A DNA stretch of 64,000 nucleotides from Mucilaginibacter ginkgonis (GCF_009754905.2 NZ_CP066775.1:2852001-2916000); one strand, 5' to 3'; counted from the first letter of the stretch, positions 26,880 through 34,429 are shown. Notes: generated by a model not told the origin, from the sequence alone. Made by a program: numbers and translations.

Positions 26880-27209
26880 ATGGGGAGTACTAAAAAGGAA
26901 CTTTTTACGGTTAAGCAAAACGAAATCGCAGGTTTGGCGAAAGCCATCGCACATCCAGCCCGGATAGCAATTCTGCAACATCTTGTTAAAATTAATGCTT
27001 GTGTTTGCGGTGATCTTACAGAAGAATTAGGCCTCGCCCAGGCAACGGTGTCCCAACATTTAAAAGAATTGAAAGCAGTTGGCCTCATCCAAGGCACAGT
27101 TGACGGGACCAGCGTTTGTTATTGCATTGAACCACGCATGTGGAACAAGTTAAGACAAACGTTTTCTGATTTTTTTGTGATTTTGAATACTGTTAAAAAC
27201 TGCTGTTAA
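26880..27209 (+). CDS. arsR: ArsR/SmtB family arsenic-responsive repressor
   Basis: A 109-residue winged-helix repressor that should dissociate from DNA when As(III) or Sb(III) binds. The N-terminal helix [16 protein letters not shown] is typical. C41 and C43 in NACVCGDL match the ELCVCDL metal-sensing motif of ArsR, lying at the start of the recognition region [28 protein letters not shown]. Extra cysteines occur at C80 and C82 (SVCYC) and at the very end (NCC, 108-109); the latter could add a third ligand. It heads a cluster of four genes and is flanked by two copies of its likely operator. Confidence 0.9.
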   Translation: MGSTKKELFTVKQNEIAGLAKAIAHPARIAILQHLVKINACVCGDLTEELGLAQATVSQHLKELKAVGLIQGTVDGTSVCYCIEPRMWNKLRQTFSDFFVILNTVKNCC

Positions 27210-27226
27210 AAAAATTTAATCTATTA

Positions 27227-27242
27227 ATCGTAATATTACAAT
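27227..27242. promoter_or_regulatory. Probable ArsR operator 2
   Basis: ATCGTAATATTACAAT has a perfect 10-bp palindromic core (GTAATATTAC, 27230-27239) and lies 6 nt before the DUF6428 ATG. It repeats the left half of the site before arsR. Confidence 0.6.
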
Positions 27243-27248
27243 AATAAC

Positions 27249-27713
27249 ATGAACGTAAAGCAACTCAAGCGACACCTGGCAGAAGTATGTGTAGTGAACT
27301 TTAAATTACCCGATGGCACATATCTGCCAAAGCACTTTCATGTGACCGAAGTTGGATTGATTGATAAACATTTTGTCGACTGTGGTGGTGTGCAGCGCAA
27401 AGAGCAGAAAGCAAACTTTCAACTTTGGGAAGATGGTGACTATGACCATCGTCTTGCGCCACAAAAATTCCTTCACATTCTTGACCTGTCTAACAAAATT
27501 TTAGGCAGCGATGAACTTGACATCGAAGTGGAATATCAACAAAATACGATTGGAAAGTTTGATCTTGGTTTTGACGGGCACGACTTCTTACTGATACCAA
27601 AATACACAGCTTGTTTGGCGAAAGAAAGTTGTGGTGTTCCGCAAAAGACAAATGTTGTGATGTCTAACCTCTTGTCAACGTCAAATTGCCAACCCGGTGG
27701 GGGCTGTTGTTAA
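27249..27713 (+). CDS. DUF6428 family protein of the ars cluster
   Basis: A 154-residue protein of a family (DUF6428) that I know mainly as a companion of arsR and arsC in Bacteroidota arsenic clusters; its activity is unknown. It starts MNVKQLKRHLAEVCVVNFKLPDGTYLPKHFHVTEVG, then has VDCGGVQRKEQKANFQLWEDGDYDHRLAPQKFLHIL. The C-terminal part is cysteine-rich: CLAKESCGV and the final NCQPGGGCC, which could bind As(III). No signal peptide or membrane segment. It has its own operator-like site and is followed 7 bases later by a small membrane-peptide gene. Confidence 0.75.
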   Translation: MNVKQLKRHLAEVCVVNFKLPDGTYLPKHFHVTEVGLIDKHFVDCGGVQRKEQKANFQLWEDGDYDHRLAPQKFLHILDLSNKILGSDELDIEVEYQQNTIGKFDLGFDGHDFLLIPKYTACLAKESCGVPQKTNVVMSNLLSTSNCQPGGGCC

Positions 27714-27720
27714 GATTACG

Positions 27721-27879
27721 ATGAAAATACTGACATCTTACTTAACCAGGCATAAACGCTTTGCACTCATATTAACAGCAATTATTGTTCTGAACATTGT
27801 TTATGGCTTCGATGCGCGATTTACTATAATCAATCTTCTGTGGATAGCCATCAGCGTCATTAAAATAGACAGTATATGA
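27721..27879 (+). CDS. 52-residue membrane peptide in the ars cluster
   Basis: An ATG at 27721, 7 bases after the DUF6428 stop, opens a 52-codon frame. After a basic N-terminus (MKILTSYLTRHKR) come two hydrophobic stretches, FALILTAIIVLNIVYGF and FTIINLLWIAISVIKI, so it is probably an inner-membrane hairpin. Its TGA overlaps the ATG of the downstream fusion gene in ATGA, a typical translational coupling that supports its being real. I know no family for it. A frame open from 27697 with no good start is not preferred. Confidence 0.6.
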   Translation: MKILTSYLTRHKRFALILTAIIVLNIVYGFDARFTIINLLWIAISVIKIDSI

Positions 27880-28745
27880 CCAAAATACTTTTTGTTTGTA
27901 TAGAGAATAGTAACCGCAGCCAAATGGCGCAAGCGTTTGCCAAGATACTAGGCAATGGCAAGGTGGAGGCATTTAGCGCCGGGTCAAACCCCAGCGGAAA
28001 GATCAATCCAAAGGCAATTTCTGCGATGAAAGAGTTTGGGTACGACCTTACAACGCATAGCAGCAAAAATCTTGATGACGTAAGCAGTGAAGCGCCGTTT
28101 GATTACGTCGTAACTATGGGCTGTGGTGACGCTTGCCCATGGATGCCGGCTAAACACTTTATAGATTGGCAAATACCGGATCCACGAGATATGAATGCTG
28201 AAGAATTTAATATGGTGCGGGATCAAATAAAAGTCTTAGTGTCAGAATTAATATCTCAATTGATTACAATACGGTTGCTAAACCGAAATGATTGGCCATC
28301 GGTAAAAGAAATTTATCTTAAAGGCATGGCGACAGATAACGCCACTTTTCAAACAGAAGCGCCATCGTGGGAAGACTGGGACAGCTCACATCTTAATTTT
28401 GGACGGTTGGCTGCTGAGATTGATGGAACGGTTGTGGCATGGGCCGCGCTGTCTCCGGTATCGTCGAGGTGCGTTTATGCCGGGGTGGCTGAAGTAAGCG
28501 TGTATGTTGACCCAGCTTTTGCAGCCATAGGCATTGGTAGTGCTATCCTTTCTCAATTGATCACGGCATCCGAGTCGAACGGGATTTGGACATTACAGTC
28601 CGGCATCTTTCCTGAAAACACAGGGAGTATCAGGATTCATGAAAAGAACGGTTTCCGGTTCGTTGGCCGACGGGAAAAGATCGGCAAGATGAATGGCATT
28701 TGGAGGGACACATTGTTATTTGAAAGGCGTAGTAAGGCTATATAA
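27876..28745 (+). CDS. Fused arsenate reductase (LMW-PTP type) and ArsN1-like GNAT acetyltransferase
   Basis: A 289-residue two-domain protein. Residues 1-129 are a thioredoxin-type arsenate reductase of the low-molecular-weight phosphatase fold: nucleophile C8 in the CIENSNR loop (C-x5-R), C83 and C87 in MGCGDACPW as partner cysteines, and the Asp of IPDPRD. From about 130 a GNAT domain begins (ITIRLLNRNDWPSVKEIYLKGM), with VAWAALSPVSSRCVYAGVAEVSVYVDP, the acetyl-CoA site IGIGSAILS and GIFPENTGSIRIHEKNGFRFVGRREKIGKMNG, closely resembling ArsN1/phosphinothricin-type acetyltransferases that N-acetylate arsinothricin. Normally these are separate genes. There is no stop or frameshift between them. 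It is coupled to the upstream membrane peptide by ATGA. Confidence 0.88.
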   Translation: MTKILFVCIENSNRSQMAQAFAKILGNGKVEAFSAGSNPSGKINPKAISAMKEFGYDLTTHSSKNLDDVSSEAPFDYVVTMGCGDACPWMPAKHFIDWQIPDPRDMNAEEFNMVRDQIKVLVSELISQLITIRLLNRNDWPSVKEIYLKGMATDNATFQTEAPSWEDWDSSHLNFGRLAAEIDGTVVAWAALSPVSSRCVYAGVAEVSVYVDPAFAAIGIGSAILSQLITASESNGIWTLQSGIFPENTGSIRIHEKNGFRFVGRREKIGKMNGIWRDTLLFERRSKAI

Positions 28746-28852
28746 AATCTTCACGTTTGATAATAGACCGCGAAATGTTTCTTGTTCGCTTCGCTCACTG
28801 CGAAGAGAATAGTCCGAACCCTCTTACCGGGTCCCCAAATCAGTCATTCACC
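28746..28852. other. Short spacer after the ars cluster
   Basis: About 107 bases between the fusion gene and the tRNA-Ser terminator. CTTCGC (28789-28794) and GCGAAG (28800-28805) can form a 6-bp hairpin, but no T-run follows, so its role as terminator is doubtful. Confidence 0.3.
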
Positions 28853-28890
28853 AAAACATAGAAGCCACCCAAAGGTGGCTTCTATGTTTT
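28853..28890. terminator. Symmetric hairpin after tRNA-Ser
   Basis: AAAACATAGAAGCCACC and GGTGGCTTCTATGTTTT pair over 17 bp around a 4-nt loop. On the minus strand it starts two nt after the tRNA-Ser 3' end and ends in TTTT, so it should terminate that transcript; the A/T flanks make it work in both directions, including for the ars cluster. Confidence 0.8.
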
Positions 28891-28891
28891 G

Positions 28892-28979
28892 CGGAGGGAG
28901 AGGGATTCGAACCCTCGATACGCTTTTGACGTATACACACTTTCCAGGCGTGCTCTTTCGACCACTCAGACATCTCTCC
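28892..28979 (-). tRNA. tRNA-Ser (anticodon GGA)
   Basis: An 88-nt class II tRNA on the minus strand, with a long variable arm (GTGTATACG...CGTATCG). The anticodon loop CTGGAAA gives GGA, reading UCC/UCU. The T-arm GAGGG-TTCGAAT-CCCTC is perfect and the discriminator is G73 as expected for serine. The acceptor GGAGAGA / TCCCTCC has one A5-C68 mismatch. CCA is not encoded. Confidence 0.93.
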
Positions 28980-28994
28980 GTATAAACAGGATCG

Positions 28995-29002
28995 CAAAAA
29001 TA
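28995..29002 (-). promoter_or_regulatory. -7 element before tRNA-Ser
   Basis: TATTTTTG on the minus strand fits TAnnTTTG and ends 15 nt before the mature tRNA 5' end. Confidence 0.45.
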
Positions 29003-29139
29003 ATAATTATCAACGGTTTGTGTACTAAACGCCCATGTCTTCCGTTTGTTAATACGCTTAAGCATTCAACCTTAGTGCGTTATACCGAAACTTTCTCAGC
29101 AATTCTTTCGTATCCCTATTTATAAACTATATTCATTAG

Positions 29140-30663
29140 ATGAAAAAACTATTGTTCATGTTGACCGGTGTGGTACTTTTTGCAAGCTGCAAAAAAGATA
29201 AAACCGTTACCGACGCCAGCACTGCCCCTACCACAGGTTCTACTTTAGACCTTATCCGCGATTCTGTTTACCTGTACACCAAAGAAGATTATTACTGGAA
29301 TGACGCCATCCCGGACTACGCAACTTTTAATCCGCGTGGTATTACGGGTTCATCAGATCTGGCTGCTTTACAGAACGAAGTCAATCGCTTATCGCAATAC
29401 AAGATCAATCCGCTAACAAGCCAGCCTTATGAATATGTGGCCAGCAGTCCCGGTTCGGCAAAATATTCTTTCATCGATCAGGGAGGTGTCTCAACCTCGT
29501 TAAGTGGTGTATCCGGCGATTTTGGTTTCGGTATTTTTTATAACACCACTACAGACCTGCGTATCAAATATGTGAATGCCGGTTCGCCCGCTGATGCTGC
29601 CGGTATAAAACGCGGTTATCAGATCACTTCGATAAATAATAGTACCAACATTTCTTATGACGGTGGCACCAACCTTAATTTTGTAGTAAACGCCTATTCA
29701 AACAGCAATGCTATTACCATGACTTTGGCCCGCCCGGATGGTACAACTTTTACAGCCAACCTTAATACCGCCACATATACGCACAACCCGGTACAACTGG
29801 CTAAGGTCCTGGATCAGGGCAACGGCAAAAAAGTCGGCTACCTGGTCTTCAATAGCTTTGTGTCGCCAACTGTTGCACAGCCGGCGCTGGATGCCGCGTT
29901 CGCAGCGTTTAAATCAGCAGGCATTACAGACCTGGTTGTAGACCTGCGTTATAACGGCGGCGGTTACGTAAGTACTGCTGAATATCTTGATAACCTTATC
30001 GCGCCGGCATCCGCATCCGGCAAGGTAATGTATGCTGCTTATTACAACAGTACACTGGCTGCCGGTAAAGAAGTGTTATTAAGAAACCAGACACGTAAAG
30101 ATGCTTCGAGCGGGCAGACATATAATTACGCGCAGATCGATTTCTCGGTCGCGGGTAACACTGTAAAGTTTGGCACCACCCACAACCTTTCGCTCACTAA
30201 TGTTTACTTCATCGTAACTGGCGCAACGGCATCTGCAAGCGAATTGACCATCAACAACTTACGTCCGTACTTAAACGTGCAATTGATCGGGAACACCAGC
30301 TATGGTAAACCGGTTGGCTTCTTTGATATCGACATTAACAAATATCAATTGTATGTGCCGGAGTTTGAAACAAAAAACGCGAACGGAATAGGCGGATACT
30401 ATACCGGAATGAAACCGGGCAGTACAGATTATCCGGGCTATTATGGTGCCGACGACCTGACCAAAGATTTTGGTGATCCAACCGAAAAACTGCTTGCAAA
30501 TGCATTGTCTTACATTAACCAGGGCAGATATTTAAGCAACTCTGTTTCTACACAGAGCATTGGCACCAATGGCTTAAATGTAGACCAGCAAAATGTCGCA
30601 GGTCACGCGTTGGATGGTAACAAGTTTAATGGCATGATAATTAAGGATTTTAGGCATAAATAA
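29140..30663 (+). CDS. S41 (C-terminal processing) family peptidase lipoprotein
   Basis: A 507-residue envelope protease. The N-terminus MKKLLFMLTGVVLFASCKKD is a lipoprotein signal with the acylated C17, so the enzyme sits in the periplasm or outer membrane. A short N-terminal helical part (YLYTKEDYYWNDAIPDY, typical of Bacteroidota S41 proteins) precedes a PDZ-like domain near residues 110-200 (VNAGSPADAAGIKRGYQITSIN). The peptidase core contains VDLRYNGGGYVSTAEYL and TGATASASELTINNLRPY, with S365 the candidate nucleophile and K of SYGKPVG a candidate general base. Substrate unknown. It stands alone and ends at a bidirectional terminator. Confidence 0.88.
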   Translation: MKKLLFMLTGVVLFASCKKDKTVTDASTAPTTGSTLDLIRDSVYLYTKEDYYWNDAIPDYATFNPRGITGSSDLAALQNEVNRLSQYKINPLTSQPYEYVASSPGSAKYSFIDQGGVSTSLSGVSGDFGFGIFYNTTTDLRIKYVNAGSPADAAGIKRGYQITSINNSTNISYDGGTNLNFVVNAYSNSNAITMTLARPDGTTFTANLNTATYTHNPVQLAKVLDQGNGKKVGYLVFNSFVSPTVAQPALDAAFAAFKSAGITDLVVDLRYNGGGYVSTAEYLDNLIAPASASGKVMYAAYYNSTLAAGKEVLLRNQTRKDASSGQTYNYAQIDFSVAGNTVKFGTTHNLSLTNVYFIVTGATASASELTINNLRPYLNVQLIGNTSYGKPVGFFDIDINKYQLYVPEFETKNANGIGGYYTGMKPGSTDYPGYYGADDLTKDFGDPTEKLLANALSYINQGRYLSNSVSTQSIGTNGLNVDQQNVAGHALDGNKFNGMIIKDFRHK

Positions 30664-30690
30664 TCAACAGCCTAAATGCTTTTAATAAAA

Positions 30691-30718
30691 AAACCCTGCC
30701 GAATCGGCAGGGTTTTTC
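30691..30718. terminator. Bidirectional terminator
   Basis: AAACCCTGCC / GGCAGGGTTT with loop GAATC, flanked by an A-run upstream and T-run downstream, placed between two convergent genes. Confidence 0.88.
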
Positions 30719-30734
30719 GTTTTGTAACAACGTA

Positions 30735-31055
30735 TTAATAATGCCTGTAATTATGCTTTTTGCGATAGATGGCGCGGCTTATCCGGTTTTCTTTTCGCTG
30801 CAAATGCGCACGTTCCGCAGGTGATACATAACCGTTTGATTTAGCAATCATCTTCTGGCGCTGCAAACTATTTTCCCGGCGTGCAAGGTTACGTGCTTCT
30901 GCATGAGTAAGTTGTCCGCTACGTTCCCCTTGGCGTATACGGGCCTTTTGATAAGATTCTCTGCCATTGATGACCGGTGTACGGGTCTGAGCTTCTGCTG
31001 CCGTGCTCACTGCGAACATTGCCACAAGTAAGCCTCCAATTAATTTAGTTTTCAT
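30735..31055 (-). CDS. Small secreted basic protein of unknown function
   Basis: The preferred start at 31055 gives 106 residues beginning MKTKLIGGLLVAMFAVSTAAEAQ, a clean signal peptide cut before TRTPVING. The upstream start at 31109 would bury it. The mature chain is rich in Arg, Lys, Gln and Asn (ESYQKARIRQGERSGQLTHAEARNLARRENSLQRQKMIAKSNGYVSPAERAHLQRKENRISRAIYRKKHNYRHY). It contains two similar helical repeats of the form S-x-x-ER/GQLTHAEA...L-x-x-REN and YVSPAERAHLQRKEN, reminiscent of small periplasmic proteins annotated only as hypothetical. No catalytic motif. Located downstream of the siderophore receptor on the same strand but separated by a hairpin. Confidence 0.7.
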   Translation of the reverse strand: MKTKLIGGLLVAMFAVSTAAEAQTRTPVINGRESYQKARIRQGERSGQLTHAEARNLARRENSLQRQKMIAKSNGYVSPAERAHLQRKENRISRAIYRKKHNYRHY

Positions 31056-31117
31056 AATTATCGATGTTTGTAATAGATAGACAAACATAGAGGTGCAAGG
31101 TTTAAACAAACGGCATA

Positions 31118-31156
31118 AATGCCAAAGCCACCCATAAATATGGATGGCCTGGCATT
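31118..31156 (-). terminator. Imperfect hairpin after the siderophore receptor gene
   Basis: AATGCCA/TGGCATT with inner GCCA/TGGC and CCAT/ATGG pairs forms an interrupted stem just downstream of the receptor stop on the minus strand. The T-tract is short, so terminator function is moderately supported. Confidence 0.55.
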
Positions 31157-31175
31157 ATTAACTAAAAACCGAACT

Positions 31176-33620
31176 TTAAAACTTGTAAGACACAGTTGTT
31201 AAAAACTGCGTAGGCGGTATTGGCGTAACGCTATAGTTATCATGTATCAGATAATTGAAAGTATTTGTCACGTTTGAGACTTGCGCCAGGATCGAGAACT
31301 TTTTATAGCTGTAACCTGCAGAAAGATCAAGCGTGGCAAAACCACCAACAGGCAATAAGCGGCTGTAGTTTTGTGTTTGCCCAACAGTATTATTGTAGCC
31401 CGCTAGACGCTTGCCGGTATAAAAGCTCGACGCTCCAAATTTGAATCCTCGCAAGGCACCGTCATAAAACGTGTAGAATAATGATGCGTTAGCGGTATTG
31501 CGAGGGTTTATTACAATTTGCTCGCCGTTGATGGGCGAACCGGTTAAGCCCGATGAATTGGTATAACGGGCAAAGTTGTAACCATAACCCATTATGAAAT
31601 AAAAGTTCCGCGACAGGTTACCGTTCACATCTATCTCCAAACCATCGCTGGTAGTCTCACCGTTTAACATCCTGAAGGCGATATTATTTGGATTAGTTAC
31701 CGCAAGGTTGCTGTTTCTGATGCGATATACACTCGCGTTAACAGACAATTTGCCATTCAAAAATTCGTTTTTCACGCCTGCTTCGTACTGATTAACGATA
31801 GACGGATCTAAGCCCCGGCCGCTAATATCTGTACCAGTGTTGAATATAAAGTTGTTGCTGTAAGTAGCGTAAACAGATGTTGTGGGTATGGGCTGATAAA
31901 TTAATGCCACCTTAGGTGAATAAGCCCTGTCATATTTGGTTGGAGCGGTACCATTTATACTTTTCGACTTTTGCAATGAGTCGATAGTGGTTTGATAGGT
32001 TTGCTGCCACGACCAGCGCACACCTGCCAATACCTTAAACTTTGGCGTAATAGTGATCAAATCCTGGATATACGAACCGAAGCGATAAACCGGCGAATGG
32101 GTAAGTGTGGTAGCTAAGGCATCCGGCATGTCTGTGCGGGCGGCAAATTTTGTCAGGTCGATAATGTTGATCTTATCATAAGCATAAGACGCTATCTGTG
32201 TACCATTTACCGTATAGGCTTTACTTAAATTTACCACCTTTGCCACATCTGTGCCTATTAATAACTGGTGGCCAAGAAAGCCTGTATGGAAGCGGCCATT
32301 CAAATTTAACTGACCGGTATAATTGTTTTCTTTTGTATGCGCACGTTGCAGGCCACGGTTCCAGTCGCCATTTGCGGCAACGTTGTTTGGCAAGCTTGAG
32401 CCATAAGAGTCAATCTCTGTGCTTTGCGTTGATATAATGGCGTTTAATTTCCAAGTATCGCTAAACGAGTGATTCAGAGTGGCCATACCACTGTATTGAT
32501 TCATGCGGCTATACGCCCAACTGGTATTGATAAACTGGTTGCGCGGCACCATGGTTGGGATTGCCTGGCCCAGATTAAGAGAACCCACACCCCAGTCTGG
32601 TGTAAGGTTAGATTTCAGGTAGTCACCCTCAATTAGTAGGGTGGTACTTTTGCCCAGATTAAACAATAGCGACGGGTTTACATAAACACGTTCTGTTTTC
32701 ACATGATCGCGGTAGCTGCCGTCATTTTCATATACGCCGATTGTTCGGAAGGCCACATTTTTAGAGATAGGCCCATAGACATCGATAACAGGCTTGTAGA
32801 AGTTATAGCTGCCGGCGCGCATTGATAACTCGCCGCCAAAATCAAACTTAGGTTTTTTGGTTACCATGTTAATGATCACCCCGCCCGATACATTGCCATA
32901 CATCAAAGCCGATGTACCTTTCAAAATCTCAACCGACTCTAAAGTAGCAGCTTCGGGGAAACCTGCCGTATTTGTCAACACGCCATTTTTAAATATGCTG
33001 CCGCTGCCACCACCTATACCAATGCTGTAACCACGCGCTGTAAAGGTTTCGCCAACGCCGCCGCGTTGTTGCGTAAGAGTTACACCGCTGACGTTGCGCA
33101 CGGCATCGCCAAGGCGGTTAATTTGCTGGTCTTGTATTACCTGGCTGGTTACTACTCCCGCGCTCTGCGGAAGGTCTAGAGGCCGTATGCCTGCCTTATC
33201 GAACGTTACCTTGGTGCTGTTTAAAGTCTTCGCTGAGCGGATAGTAACTTCGTTTAATTGCGAAGCCGTTTCAGAAAGCATGAAATTAACTGTCGCTGTT
33301 TTTCCTGCGGCTACAATTACTGTGCCCGCCTCTGTAGCGCTGCCTACAAATGTTGCTCTAACCGTATATGTGCCTGGTTTTACATTCTGAAAGATAAACG
33401 TTCCGTTAGCCTCTGTGGCCGTCGCCTTGTTTAATTCGATGATTGTAACTGTTACATCGGCGGCAGGCTTGCCATCTTTAGTTGTAACGATACCGGCAAT
33501 TTTGCCGGTATTTTTTTCGGCGTCGTTACCGCCGATATTCGCGGCAAATGCAGTTCCCGCCAGTAGTAAAAATAGTATTAGAAAGGTAAATGATCTGAAA
33601 TTATCGTAGATGTATCGCAT
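31176..33620 (-). CDS. TonB-dependent siderophore receptor (FhuA/FecA-like)
   Basis: An 814-residue outer-membrane transporter for ferric siderophores. After a signal peptide (FTFLILFLLLAGTAFA) comes a carboxypeptidase-like regulatory domain at about 40-115 (GKIAGIVTTKDGKPAADVTVTII). The plug follows with KAGIRPLDLPQSAGVVTSQVIQDQQINRLGDAVRNVSGVTLTQQRGGVGETFTARGYSIG and GTSALMYGNVSGGVINMVTKKP, the siderophore-receptor plug pattern. The barrel ends with TQFLTTVSYKF, a C-terminal aromatic. The siderophore cannot be read from sequence and no synthesis or utilisation gene is adjacent. Its promoter carries a palindrome suggesting iron control. Confidence 0.92.
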   Translation of the reverse strand: MRYIYDNFRSFTFLILFLLLAGTAFAANIGGNDAEKNTGKIAGIVTTKDGKPAADVTVTIIELNKATATEANGTFIFQNVKPGTYTVRATFVGSATEAGTVIVAAGKTATVNFMLSETASQLNEVTIRSAKTLNSTKVTFDKAGIRPLDLPQSAGVVTSQVIQDQQINRLGDAVRNVSGVTLTQQRGGVGETFTARGYSIGIGGGSGSIFKNGVLTNTAGFPEAATLESVEILKGTSALMYGNVSGGVIINMVTKKPKFDFGGELSMRAGSYNFYKPVIDVYGPISKNVAFRTIGVYENDGSYRDHVKTERVYVNPSLLFNLGKSTTLLIEGDYLKSNLTPDWGVGSLNLGQAIPTMVPRNQFINTSWAYSRMNQYSGMATLNHSFSDTWKLNAIISTQSTEIDSYGSSLPNNVAANGDWNRGLQRAHTKENNYTGQLNLNGRFHTGFLGHQLLIGTDVAKVVNLSKAYTVNGTQIASYAYDKINIIDLTKFAARTDMPDALATTLTHSPVYRFGSYIQDLITITPKFKVLAGVRWSWQQTYQTTIDSLQKSKSINGTAPTKYDRAYSPKVALIYQPIPTTSVYATYSNNFIFNTGTDISGRGLDPSIVNQYEAGVKNEFLNGKLSVNASVYRIRNSNLAVTNPNNIAFRMLNGETTSDGLEIDVNGNLSRNFYFIMGYGYNFARYTNSSGLTGSPINGEQIVINPRNTANASLFYTFYDGALRGFKFGASSFYTGKRLAGYNNTVGQTQNYSRLLPVGGFATLDLSAGYSYKKFSILAQVSNVTNTFNYLIHDNYSVTPIPPTQFLTTVSYKF

Positions 33621-33629
33621 TGTGTTTAT

Positions 33630-33644
33630 TTAGATTAATTCTAA
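33630..33644. promoter_or_regulatory. Palindromic operator-like site before the siderophore receptor
   Basis: TTAGATTAATTCTAA has TTAGA/TCTAA arms around 5 bases. It covers the start site predicted from the -7 element at 33648. Such TTAGA-n-TCTAA repeats recall iron-regulator boxes (Irr/Fur type), which would fit the gene, but the regulator is an inference. Confidence 0.45.
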
Positions 33645-33647
33645 GCG

Positions 33648-33678
33648 CAAAGGTAAACGCAAATTCTTTGTTTTCAAG
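33648..33678 (-). promoter_or_regulatory. Promoter of the siderophore receptor gene
   Basis: On the minus strand CTTG (33675-33678) is followed after 19 bases by TACCTTTG (33648-33655), matching the Bacteroidota TTTG-N19-TAnnTTTG arrangement closely. The start site would fall near 33641, 20 nt before the ATG. Confidence 0.65.
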
Positions 33679-33716
33679 AATTATTTAGAATTAGTATAAA
33701 TAGCTTGTGTAAGGGA

Positions 33717-34067
33717 TTACTTACCGGAACGGGATTTAGATTTAGCCTCTTTATTTCCCGCCAGGGCAATATTAATCCAATATTGCAGGTCATCATCGCT
33801 GTCCATTGCTTCGGGGGCCAGTGTCAGCCACCCTTTGTTGAGCGGCTTGCCATTCATAATAAAACGGCTGGCGCCGTGTTTTTTGACTACCTCTTCCGTT
33901 TGGTTGGGCAAACAGCGCTGCATTACATTACCACGGCTGGTTACATTTATGCACATTTTACCATCAACCATAAAACACAAACCACCCATCATCTCGCGTT
34001 CGGTTACATTTTTAGTTCGTGATAACAGATGGCGTATACGCTCTGCAAGGTATTGATCGTAAGGCAT
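33717..34067 (-). CDS. TfoX/Sxy N-terminal domain protein
   Basis: A 116-residue stand-alone TfoX N-terminal domain. It reads MPYDQYLAERIRHLLSRTKNVTEREMMGGLCFMVDGKMCINVT, where the GGLCFMVDGKM segment is the family signature. The C-terminal DNA-competence domain of Sxy is absent, as in many Bacteroidota. The family's molecular role outside Haemophilus and E. coli competence control is unclear. The tail is basic (EAKSKSRSGK). It lies upstream of no obvious partner; the next minus-strand gene starts about 35 bases further. Confidence 0.85.
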   Translation of the reverse strand: MPYDQYLAERIRHLLSRTKNVTEREMMGGLCFMVDGKMCINVTSRGNVMQRCLPNQTEEVVKKHGASRFIMNGKPLNKGWLTLAPEAMDSDDDLQYWINIALAGNKEAKSKSRSGK

Positions 34068-34101
34068 TCCTGGGAAGTTTGGTGCCTAAGATACTGTCTT
34101 T

Positions 34102-34413
34102 TCAGATGGCAACATCATGATCGCGGCGCGGGTCTTCAGGCAATATCTCCAGTTCGGGATAGTGAACATATTTGGCATACCATTGTATTGCCGAGACGAT
34201 ATCCAGCGCATCTTCGGGCGTAATATTAACGGTCTCAAATGCGTACAACTTATCCTTCACATAACCGTAAAGTTGTATTTCGTTTGTATCGGCATCAAAT
34301 GGTTCTTCGTCCACACAAAAAACCCTTACTCTCAGGCTCGTGTCGCGCGAGTGTATCACATCGCGACAAGGATCTTTGGGGTCTGTGGCCAACAGATATA
34401 CGTTGTGGTCCAT
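34102..34413 (-). CDS. Small cytosolic protein of unknown function
   Basis: With the ATG at 34413 the product is 103 residues beginning MDHNVYLLATDPKDPCRDVIHSRDTSLRVRVFCVDEEP. The alternative start at 34449 would overlap the preceding gene's stop by 20 bases. It is acidic, has no signal or membrane segment, and ends in LEILPEDPRRDHDVAI. FDADTNEIQLYGYVKDKLYAFETVNITPEDALDIVSAIQWYAKYVHYPELE has a strand-turn-helix rhythm. I do not recognise a family. It follows a small membrane-protein gene on the same strand, probably in one transcript. Confidence 0.6.
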   Translation of the reverse strand: MDHNVYLLATDPKDPCRDVIHSRDTSLRVRVFCVDEEPFDADTNEIQLYGYVKDKLYAFETVNITPEDALDIVSAIQWYAKYVHYPELEILPEDPRRDHDVAI

Positions 34414-34429
34414 ATTTACAGGTATAAAC

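Noticed and set aside
28782..29125. Two overlapping plus-strand frames across tRNA-Ser (67 and 78 residues, with RERDSNPRYAF-like text)
   Set aside because: This is the usual false protein produced by translating a tRNA gene; the tRNA-Ser is clear on the other strand.
29140..30663. Possible link of the S41 protease to the arsenic cluster
   Set aside because: A tRNA and a bidirectional hairpin separate them.
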